The notes beneath the pieces were generated by a model, which had not been told where the DNA came from, made no database searches, and saw only the letters and a list, made by a program, of their open reading frames with translations. Below are positions 1 to 6,524 of a DNA stretch of 57,565 nucleotides, in pieces (the first letter of the stretch is position 1; each line of letters opens with the position of its first letter). Position numbers and translations under genes: made by a program. Origin of the DNA: JALXDT01 sp964634755 (GTDB lineage: Bacteria > Acidobacteriota > Aminicenantia > JAMOAD01); assembly GCA_964634755.1 (NCBI GenBank), contig CAZWJH010000005.1, forward strand, positions 1-57,565, written 5' to 3'.

Positions 1-124
1 CTCCTTATCCAGAATTAACTATAGATAATAAAAAAAAAATAAAAGCAAGTCAAATAAAAAATCTAATTAGTTTTGAATCCTCCTCTGGTTTGTTCTTTCT
101 TTTTTATTCCTATATAATAATTTA

Positions 125-1087
125 ATGAATATACTTACTACGGGAGGTTCAGGTTTTGCCGGAAAGTATCTTTTAAAAGCTATTGTTCAAAATGGTTATA
201 ATGTTGTTAATCTTATTCACACTCATAGTTCTGAAATAGAAGGAGTAAAAGATATTAAAATTACGGAATATGAGGTTGATTTTTTTAGGAAAGTTACAAA
301 AGGAGTGGATGTTATCATCCATCTTGCCGCTGTTCTTGGAGGATCAAAAGAAAGCAATGAATATTTTTATAAAGTAAATACAGAGTTTCCCGAAAAGTTG
401 ATTGTATCTGCAATTAATTCTAATGTAAAAAAGTTTATTTACATTAGCTCCGCTGGGGTTTATGGGAGGGGGAGTAAACATTCTATAGATGAGAGCTTTT
501 TGCCTCAACCAGTGGACAGATATGAAAAAGCAAAACTTTTGGGAGAAGAGGCTGTTTTAAAATACAAAGACAAAATTAATGTTGTTGTGTTACGCCCTGG
601 ATGGATTTATGGTCCCGGAGATAAGAGAACACTCAAGTTATATAAAGCTATAAACACTGGCAAATTTTTTATTGCAGGTAAAGGTGACGAGAAACAGTCT
701 CCGATTTTTGTAAAGGATTTTGTAGATGCAATACAACTGGTAATTGAGAAGGATATTAAGTCTGGAGAGATTTTTAATATAGCAGGAGACGAGCAAATCA
801 CGATAGAACGAATGGCTGAGATTATTGCAGATATTTTAGGAAAAAAGATTCTACCGTTTAAAGTTCCTTTAACTCCTCTTATCTTTATTTCGCATATTCT
901 TGATTTTATAGATAATTTAACAGGTATCTCCTTCCCTATCACTCGATCAAGTTTAGCTTTTTTTGAGAGAAGCAAGCCTCTTTCAATTGATAAGGCAAGA
1001 AATCTTTTAGACTTTTTGCCCAAAACCGAATTTAGAGATGGTATAAGAGAAACTATAAGCTGGTATAAGGATAAAGGATTGCTTTGA
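125..1087 (+). CDS. NAD-dependent epimerase/dehydratase (extended SDR)
   Basis: A 320-residue extended short-chain dehydrogenase/reductase, the family that includes nucleotide-sugar epimerases and dehydratases. The N-terminal Rossmann motif TGGSGFAG (residues 6-13) binds NAD(P). The catalytic pair is seen as YEKAK (Y133 and K137), with the serine region ISSAGVYG around residues 107-114. The substrate cannot be told from sequence; the length and the C-terminal substrate-binding part fit sugar-nucleotide or related 4-epimerases. The ATG at 125 follows an AT-rich leader without a clear Shine-Dalgarno sequence. It is followed after 27 bases by a DUF58 gene, so the three genes to 3585 may be one transcript. 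Family is sure, specific reaction is not. Confidence 0.85.
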   Translation: MNILTTGGSGFAGKYLLKAIVQNGYNVVNLIHTHSSEIEGVKDIKITEYEVDFFRKVTKGVDVIIHLAAVLGGSKESNEYFYKVNTEFPEKLIVSAINSNVKKFIYISSAGVYGRGSKHSIDESFLPQPVDRYEKAKLLGEEAVLKYKDKINVVVLRPGWIYGPGDKRTLKLYKAINTGKFFIAGKGDEKQSPIFVKDFVDAIQLVIEKDIKSGEIFNIAGDEQITIERMAEIIADILGKKILPFKVPLTPLIFISHILDFIDNLTGISFPITRSSLAFFERSKPLSIDKARNLLDFLPKTEFRDGIRETISWYKDKGLL

Positions 1088-1114
1088 AATTTATTTATAT
1101 GTTATATTTTTTTT

Positions 1115-1996
1115 ATGAGAATTAATGAAAAACTCATAAAAAAGATAGTAATAGAGTTAAAGAAGAGATCGGAAAGTGAACTTTCGGGGGTTTATAAATC
1201 TCTTTTTAAGGGAGAAGGGATAGAGTTTGAAAATTTGAGAGAATATACATATCTGGATGAATATAAAAATATTGAATGGAATACAAGTTCTCGTACGGGG
1301 AAGTTATATGTAAAGGAATTTAAAGAAGAAAGAAATATCCCTGTTTACATTGCTGTAGATATAAGTTCCTCCATGAATGTTTCCTTGAAAGGTAAAAACA
1401 AGATAGAATATGCGGCTGAGCTTTCTGCCATAATTGGAGCTGTTGCAATTAAAAACAGTGATCCGATTTCTCTTACACTCTTTTCTTCAACGATCGAAGC
1501 TTTTTTGCCTCCTATCAGGGATGAAAAAAGATTAATATCAAATTTTATGTTAATTTTAAAGAATAAATACAAGGAAACTGAGAGAACGGATTTTTCCGCT
1601 ATCATAGAATTCTTTTCAAATAGTGTTAAAAGAAGGTCCATAATTTTCATTATATCCGATTTTTTACCTTTTTATTTTGAAAAAAAGTTTCTAGGATTAG
1701 CTAAAAAAAATAATCTTTTTTTCATTATATTGAGAGACCCCTTTGAAGTTACTCCTCCTGATTCAGGTGTTTTTCATCTATATGATCCTGAGAACCATAT
1801 TTTTAAAGAAATAGATTTTTCAGACAAAGAAGCTTTGCACACATACAAAAGTACATATTACACGATGTATTCCCGTTTTAAAAAATCCGTTTTATCATAT
1901 GGGATTGATTTTATAGATATTATAACGGATAAAAAACCTTTTAAAGAGTTTTACTCCTATTTTAAAAAGAGATATAAAGGGGGTAAGAAAATTTGA
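1115..1996 (+). CDS. DUF58 domain protein (von Willebrand A-like)
   Basis: A 293-residue protein of the DUF58 family. It has the usual N-terminal signature (FENLREYTYLDEYKNIEW region, residues 38-55) followed by a von Willebrand A-like fold with a metal-ion-dependent adhesion site, DISSS (D82, S84, S86). There is no signal peptide or transmembrane segment, so it is cytoplasmic. DUF58 proteins usually sit beside MoxR AAA ATPases and Bat membrane proteins and are thought to be assembly or chaperone partners; no MoxR gene is visible here. Its stop codon overlaps the TTG start of the following membrane protein, which implies translational coupling. The molecular role is unknown. Confidence 0.85.
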   Translation: MRINEKLIKKIVIELKKRSESELSGVYKSLFKGEGIEFENLREYTYLDEYKNIEWNTSSRTGKLYVKEFKEERNIPVYIAVDISSSMNVSLKGKNKIEYAAELSAIIGAVAIKNSDPISLTLFSSTIEAFLPPIRDEKRLISNFMLILKNKYKETERTDFSAIIEFFSNSVKRRSIIFIISDFLPFYFEKKFLGLAKKNNLFFIILRDPFEVTPPDSGVFHLYDPENHIFKEIDFSDKEALHTYKSTYYTMYSRFKKSVLSYGIDFIDIITDKKPFKEFYSYFKKRYKGGKKI

Positions 1997-3585
1997 ATGT
2001 TGATGAGAAAACAGAAATTTCTTTTTATATATTTCTTTTAGGATTTTTAACATCGGGTTTTTTTTCTATTTATGTTAGATTTTTTCTTGTAAATTTTGCT
2101 TTTAATATTGATAAAACTCTTTTTGTTTTATTTATATCTTTACTCTTTCTTCTGGGAGGCTTTTCTATAAAAAGGACAAACATTCAGGAAAAGGATTTTA
2201 AAAATTATATTCTTTGGAACTTTTTTGGATTTTATCTTGTTTTATATGTTTTGAGTTTACAAATTACCTTAAGTCCCTCTTTAATTAATATAAGGAAGAT
2301 CTTCTTCTTTTCCCTTTTGACTCTTCCTCTGCCCTTCTTTTTTTCCGGAGTTGTGCTTAGAAAAATTGTGAAGAGTAAAGAGGAATTTTTTAGCTCAACA
2401 AAACTCTTATTAGTTTCCTTTGCGCTTTCTCCTCTTTTTATATTTTTTATTCTCTCAAAAAAACTTAACTTTTGGTTTTCGGGGGGGGCCCTTGGAATAA
2501 TTTACATCGGCTTTCTTATAGTTTTTATAGAAAAAGGGAAAAGGAGATTAATCCCCATTTTATTTGTTGTTCCTATTTTTGCCTTCATGATTGTTGGGAA
2601 TAAAGCAATCTTAAAAAAAATGGCATCTCCTTATAAACCGAATTTGTACTTTGAATCAGAACAGGGAACTTATTTTATTGTTTTTAGAGATAAAAAGGTA
2701 ATTTTTTACAAAAACCTTTTTCTTTTGCACTCTTTTCCGTTTAAGGGGAGTTCTTGTAAAGAAAAAGTTTTAAAAATCATAAGAAATTCAAAGAAAAATA
2801 TGGGAAGTGTTTTAATAATCGGAGAAAATCCTAAAATAGTGGATATCTTTTTTTCTGCAGGGCTTTTCAAAATCTATTATTCATTTGAAGATAAAGGGTT
2901 AAAAGAAAATATCCTTTATAATTATCCTTCCATTGTAGTTTATCTTAAAAAAGCCGGGGTAAAAATTTTAAATGATAATGCTTTTTTATTTTTAAAGAAA
3001 GACTCTGTTAAGTTTGATTTAATTTTATTTAATATTAATTTGCAGAATTTTGAAGGTATATATAAAGAAAAATATTGTTGTCTTTTAAAAAAATCATTAA
3101 AGAATGATGGAATGATTATTGTAGAGACAGAAGATAATATTAGTAAAGTATACAATAAAAAAGAATTAATTTTTAAATTTAAAAAATATTATTTATTACT
3201 ATTTTTGTTCTTAGGTATAATACCTATTATTCTCCCATTTTTTATTAGAGGAAAAAGAACTCTCTCTTTTTCTCTCTTGAGTGGCTTTATTTTGAATTAC
3301 TTTTTAGCAATGAAACTGTTTTCATTATTATCAGAAAAGCTGTATTCTTATTCCTCTCTTTTACTTTTTATTATCCTCTCTTCCTATTATATTTCCCTTT
3401 TATTTTTTGAGGCTTTTAAACCTTCTATTATTAAAATATCATTATTTTCTTTGCTCTTTTTATTTCTTGTCCTTATCTTCTCTTTATTTTTATATTTAAT
3501 TGCTTTTTTTATATCTCTTTTCTTTTATTCTTTTTTCTATTTTCCTTTGTATTTTAAAAGAATTGCAGGTACAAGCGGGTTTTGA
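1993..3585 (+). CDS. polytopic membrane protein with degenerate spermidine-synthase-like domain
   Basis: A 530-residue membrane protein. The N-terminal ~200 residues form about six hydrophobic helices. A soluble middle part (about residues 270-385) reads as a Rossmann methyltransferase fold of the spermidine-synthase type: GSVLIIGENPKIVD (nucleotide-loop position), then KILNDNAFLFLKK and FDLILFNIN (the D-A-F-x-F-L and Y-D-x-I strands). A second block of about four helices closes the protein. The glycine-rich loop and acidic residues expected of an active aminopropyltransferase are not present, so catalysis is doubtful. The TTG start at 1993 overlaps the DUF58 stop and has an AAAGGGGG ribosome site in front. 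The 3' end runs 49 bases into the convergent wtpA gene. The assignment to the spermidine-synthase-like family is inference. Confidence 0.6.
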   Translation: MNVDEKTEISFYIFLLGFLTSGFFSIYVRFFLVNFAFNIDKTLFVLFISLLFLLGGFSIKRTNIQEKDFKNYILWNFFGFYLVLYVLSLQITLSPSLINIRKIFFFSLLTLPLPFFFSGVVLRKIVKSKEEFFSSTKLLLVSFALSPLFIFFILSKKLNFWFSGGALGIIYIGFLIVFIEKGKRRLIPILFVVPIFAFMIVGNKAILKKMASPYKPNLYFESEQGTYFIVFRDKKVIFYKNLFLLHSFPFKGSSCKEKVLKIIRNSKKNMGSVLIIGENPKIVDIFFSAGLFKIYYSFEDKGLKENILYNYPSIVVYLKKAGVKILNDNAFLFLKKDSVKFDLILFNINLQNFEGIYKEKYCCLLKKSLKNDGMIIVETEDNISKVYNKKELIFKFKKYYLLLFLFLGIIPIILPFFIRGKRTLSFSLLSGFILNYFLAMKLFSLLSEKLYSYSSLLLFIILSSYYISLLFFEAFKPSIIKISLFSLLFLFLVLIFSLFLYLIAFFISLFFYSFFYFPLYFKRIAGTSGF

Positions 3586-4445
3586 TAAGCTTTTCTTAAT
3601 AACTTCTGTCCCTCTTTGGAAATAAGGAATTTAACAAATTTTTCTGCTTTTTCCCTGTTTGGTGCTTTATTTAGAATACTTATTCCGTAAACTACGGATT
3701 TTCCATGTATCGTAACCTTTTTACCGCCTTTTTTAGTAAGCTCCACTTTTGCGGTTTTGTAAAAGTTTTCGTATTTAGGAGAGCTTAAATTTATCTTTTG
3801 AGGCAAAGGTACAAAAGGCAATTTGTGTTGAAGGGCAACAGAGCTGTACTCAAAAGCAGCATCCAACTCTCCTGTTTCAAGAAGGGCAAGAAGCTCCACT
3901 GATTTAGGCCTTATCCATTTATTGCCGATTTTTTTTCTCATTTTTTGATAAAAACCCTTTTCATTGTAATATTTTTCTGCAAGCTGCATAACCATAAGTG
4001 ATCTGTAGCCACAAGGGTCAAGCTCAGGATCCGAGTGCCCTATCATAAAATCCTTTTTCTGGATTATTTTGTACCAATTATCTTTGTTTATTTTCTCTAT
4101 CCATTTTGATTCGGGACTTATTGTAATTACTATTTCATTTGTGGCAAATTCATAGAGAGAGTCTGCAAACTTTGGAAACATCATTGTTTTTATCAACCTG
4201 TAATCTGCTGAAGCCACTATATCAGGAGTTTTCCCGAGCTCTGTTACTCTTCTTATTATTCCTCTTGAACCTCCGGACTCCGTGTAAACTTTAATTCCTG
4301 TTTTTTCAGTAAATTTTTTTGAAATAATTTTAAATGGATATGAGAGAGAACCCGCATGAAAAATTGTGATACTCTTCCCTCCCGCTGAAAATAGAAGAGA
4401 AAGTGAAACCAAAAAAATTGTTAAAATGCTTAAAAATTTTTTCAT
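3537..4445 (-). CDS. wtpA: tungstate/molybdate ABC transporter substrate-binding protein
   Basis: A 302-residue extracytoplasmic binding protein of the WtpA/ModA family, which captures tungstate or molybdate. A signal peptide (residues 1-21) is followed by ITIFHAGSL, the family's oxyanion-binding start, and by ESGGSRG and the diagnostic DPELDPCGYRSLMVMQLAEKYY region, here split by position around residues 137-158. WtpA is best known from archaea (Pyrococcus) but occurs in bacteria. No permease or ATPase gene is adjacent, so it must work with transporter parts encoded elsewhere. The ATG at 4445 has a strong AGGAGG ribosome site. A candidate Moco/Tuco riboswitch and a promoter lie just upstream. 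The last 49 bases overlap the convergent membrane protein gene. Confidence 0.9.
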   Translation of the reverse strand: MKKFLSILTIFLVSLSLLFSAGGKSITIFHAGSLSYPFKIISKKFTEKTGIKVYTESGGSRGIIRRVTELGKTPDIVASADYRLIKTMMFPKFADSLYEFATNEIVITISPESKWIEKINKDNWYKIIQKKDFMIGHSDPELDPCGYRSLMVMQLAEKYYNEKGFYQKMRKKIGNKWIRPKSVELLALLETGELDAAFEYSSVALQHKLPFVPLPQKINLSSPKYENFYKTAKVELTKKGGKKVTIHGKSVVYGISILNKAPNREKAEKFVKFLISKEGQKLLRKAYQNPLVPAILLKYKGK

Positions 4446-4466
4446 TAAATCCTCCTTTCCTAAAAT

Positions 4467-4547
4467 TGGGAGGCAAGGCCGTTTCCAGCTTTACCCTATC
4501 GGTCGGAAAGCATAGCATTTAGCCGTAGCCTTGCCGACTCGGAGTTT
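4467..4547 (-). promoter_or_regulatory. candidate Moco/Tuco-family riboswitch leader of wtpA
   Basis: The minus-strand leader between a promoter at 4564-4592 and wtpA is GC-rich compared with its surroundings. It contains an exact 8-bp stem, GGCAAGGC (RNA 5' side, plus 4528-4535) with GCCTTGCC (plus 4472-4479), closing a domain with TTCCGACC, a purine-rich GATAGGGTAAAGC and GCTGGAAACG. It ends in GCCTCCC, the 3' signature I remember for the Moco RNA motif. The CCTCC (plus 4469-4473) can pair with the GGAGG ribosome site of wtpA (plus 4451-4455) across a 13-base loop, suggesting control of translation. The match to the Moco/Tuco class is from memory of the consensus and needs a covariance search; a structured leader as such is directly visible. 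Confidence 0.65.
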
Positions 4548-4563
4548 TTCAAATAAATAAAAA

Positions 4564-4592
4564 ATTCTATCATAAAAGATTTTTTATTCAAA
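4564..4592 (-). promoter_or_regulatory. promoter of the wtpA leader
   Basis: Reading the minus strand, TTTGAA (plus 4587-4592) and TAGAAT (plus 4564-4569) are separated by 17 bases. This would start a transcript near 4557, just before the structured wtpA leader. Sigma-70-type match by eye only. Confidence 0.5.
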
Positions 4593-4684
4593 GGAAAATT
4601 CTAAGAAAATTATTAATAGAGATATTCGTTTGTTTATGGGATTTAAAATATTGATTTTTTTCTGTTTTTTTGCAATACTGAAAT

Positions 4685-5383
4685 ATGAAAAGAGTTGGAA
4701 TTATAGGTGGTATGAGCTGGCAATCGACAATAGAGTATTATAGGGGGCTTAATGCACTTTCAGAAAAGTATGGCGATGGTTTTAGCACAATTGACATTAT
4801 TATTTACTCACTTAACTTTAAAGATGTGGAAAATTTTCAGAGACTCAATGATTGGGATAGTATAGAAAAATTGGTTTCGCTTGCAGCAGTAAATCTTGAA
4901 AGGGCTGGAGCGGATTTTTTAATAATAGCTTCAAATACGATTCATAAAATTTTGCCTTATTTGAAAATGAGAGTGGAGATACCATTTTTAAGCATAATTG
5001 ATGCTGTCGGAGATGAGATTAATAGAAGAGGGGGGAAAAAAGTGGCACTTTTCGGGACAAGATTTATAATGGAAGAAAAATTTTATATTCACGGGCTTAA
5101 AGAGAAAACCAATGCTGAGATTATAGTCCCTGAAAAAAAAGATAGGAATACAATTGACAGAATAATTTTTGAGGAGCTTACCAAGGATATAATAAATGAT
5201 AAATCGAAAAAAGTGCTTTTGAATATCATAAAAAAATTAAAAAAAGAGGGGGCTGATGGAGTTATACTTGGGTGTACTGAACTTCTTTCAATTATCTCTC
5301 AAGAAATATCCCCGATTTCTGTTTTTGATTCAACAAATATTCATATCAAAAAAACCTTTGAATTTGCATTAAAAGATAATTGA
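4685..5383 (+). CDS. aspartate/glutamate racemase family protein
   Basis: A 232-residue cofactor-independent amino-acid racemase. The start MKRVGIIGGMSWQST is typical of aspartate/glutamate racemases of the YgeA/RacX type. Family members use two facing catalytic residues, usually two cysteines. Here the first site reads ASNTIHK with S83 and the second reads LGCTEL with C197. The E. coli L-aspartate/glutamate-specific enzyme has Thr83/Cys197 at the same numbers, so the Ser/Cys arrangement may mean asymmetric stereospecificity. It may supply D-amino acids for the cell wall or handle L/D-glutamate; that is inference. No strong ribosome site precedes the ATG; a -10-like AATACT lies 7 bases ahead, so the message may have a very short leader. 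Confidence 0.85.
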   Translation: MKRVGIIGGMSWQSTIEYYRGLNALSEKYGDGFSTIDIIIYSLNFKDVENFQRLNDWDSIEKLVSLAAVNLERAGADFLIIASNTIHKILPYLKMRVEIPFLSIIDAVGDEINRRGGKKVALFGTRFIMEEKFYIHGLKEKTNAEIIVPEKKDRNTIDRIIFEELTKDIINDKSKKVLLNIIKKLKKEGADGVILGCTELLSIISQEISPISVFDSTNIHIKKTFEFALKDN

Positions 5384-5405
5384 AGAGAATAAAAGGAGAG
5401 TGGAG

Positions 5406-6284
5406 ATGAAAAAAATATTAAATTTTTTGTTTTTAACACTTTTTTTGTTCTCATTTTGTTTAGCTGCTTCTGTTAATGAGAGAGAAAGAGAGGGTCTTTC
5501 TCTTGCTCATAAGGCTAAAACAATTGCGGGTGGTGGAAATTTCAAAGAAGCTTTTGAGCTTTATGATAAGGCAGCAAAAATCTTTAAGGAATTAATGGCA
5601 AAAAAGCCAGATAATCCTAACCATGTTCAAAATTATAAACACTGTATAGAGATGCCAGGATACATTCAGCTTATGGAGGCTATCAAATATGAAAAAAAAG
5701 GGGATAGTGAGAATGCTGCCAAATACTTTAAAGCTGCTATGGAAATATATGGTAAAATTTCGAAAGAGTTCCCCAAACAAAAGAGTTTTGAGAATAATTA
5801 TAAGTATGCTAAACATCACTGGTATGCTGAAAAATTCAAAGAGCTTGAGGGAAGAAAAGGAAAGGCTTTTGATTTTTATGCGTTGAAAATACCGATCGGG
5901 CTTATAAAATTGCATGATTTTAAAGGTAAAGTAGTGCTTCTTGAGTTCTGGGTATCATGGTGCCCTGAGAGTCGAAAGAGTCTTTTTATGCTTGATAAAA
6001 TTTACAAAAAGTATAAAGATAAAGGGCTTGTTGTGATTGCACTTTCAATGGATAAAGTTGGAGGGTATTTTAGAGAAGGTGGCCCAGAAAGAGCAGCTAA
6101 GCTTTCAAAAGGACACAAATATTTGTTTGGTTGGAGTGCTCCGACAATATCTGATGAATACGGTTATATTGATGCTGTCCCAAAAGTGTTTTTAATTGAT
6201 AAAAACGGTAATATATACAAAAGATTATCTGAAAAAGAGAGAACGGAAGAGAATATATCAAAGATCATTGAAAAATTGCTTTAA
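5406..6284 (+). CDS. secreted TlpA-like thioredoxin-fold protein with helical N-terminal repeats
   Basis: A 292-residue exported protein. Residues 1-20 form a signal peptide ending CLAAS. Residues ~25-145 are amphipathic helices resembling two or three TPR units (GNFKEAFELYDKAAKIF; GDSENAAKYFKAAMEIY). The C-terminal half is a TlpA/ResA-like thioredoxin fold beginning KGKAFDFYAL and containing VVLLEFWVSWCPES. In active TlpA proteins the motif is CxxC; here it is C186-P-E-S189, so the resolving cysteine is serine. Such proteins may bind or reduce by a one-cysteine mechanism or act structurally. I chose ATG 5406 rather than the GTG at 5400 because AAAGGAG sits at the right distance in front of the ATG. 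It follows the racemase gene by 22 bases. Confidence 0.8.
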   Translation: MKKILNFLFLTLFLFSFCLAASVNEREREGLSLAHKAKTIAGGGNFKEAFELYDKAAKIFKELMAKKPDNPNHVQNYKHCIEMPGYIQLMEAIKYEKKGDSENAAKYFKAAMEIYGKISKEFPKQKSFENNYKYAKHHWYAEKFKELEGRKGKAFDFYALKIPIGLIKLHDFKGKVVLLEFWVSWCPESRKSLFMLDKIYKKYKDKGLVVIALSMDKVGGYFREGGPERAAKLSKGHKYLFGWSAPTISDEYGYIDAVPKVFLIDKNGNIYKRLSEKERTEENISKIIEKLL

Positions 6285-6286
6285 TC

Positions 6287-6477
6287 TTCATAAAGCTGAA
6301 CAGCAGACCAGCCGTTCCAGCTGAGCAGCGAAATTGTTCTGCTCTGTTGTCCCAAAAAGGTTTACAGGATTGTATGCTGTATGCAATAGAAAGAAAAGGA
6401 ATGCAAAGAAATATCAAGAAACAGATAACTAATATTTTGCTGGAACAGCTGAGAGCTGGTCGGCTTTGTGAAAGCTT
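6287..6477. repeat. MITE-like element with imperfect terminal inverted repeats
   Basis: About 190 bases between two genes begin and end with related ~36-base arms. The left arm starts CTTCATAAAGCTGAACAGC and ends GTTCCAGC; the reverse complement of the right arm (6442-6477) starts CTTTCACAAAGCCGACCAGC and ends GTTCCAGC. The arms are GC-rich in an AT-rich genome. The left-arm core (ATAAAGCTGARCAGCAGAMCAGC) recurs at 57058-57081 with two mismatches. A 63-codon open frame inside has no recognisable product. This looks like a non-autonomous mobile or intergenic repeat; no transposase is seen. Confidence 0.5.
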
Positions 6478-6524
6478 AAAAAAATGTTTTACACTTTTAA
6501 TTATTATGGTAAGATATCTAAATA

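Noticed and set aside
607..1023. 138-codon antisense frame within the epimerase gene
   Set aside because: Pure shadow of the coding strand with low-complexity sequence and no ribosome site.
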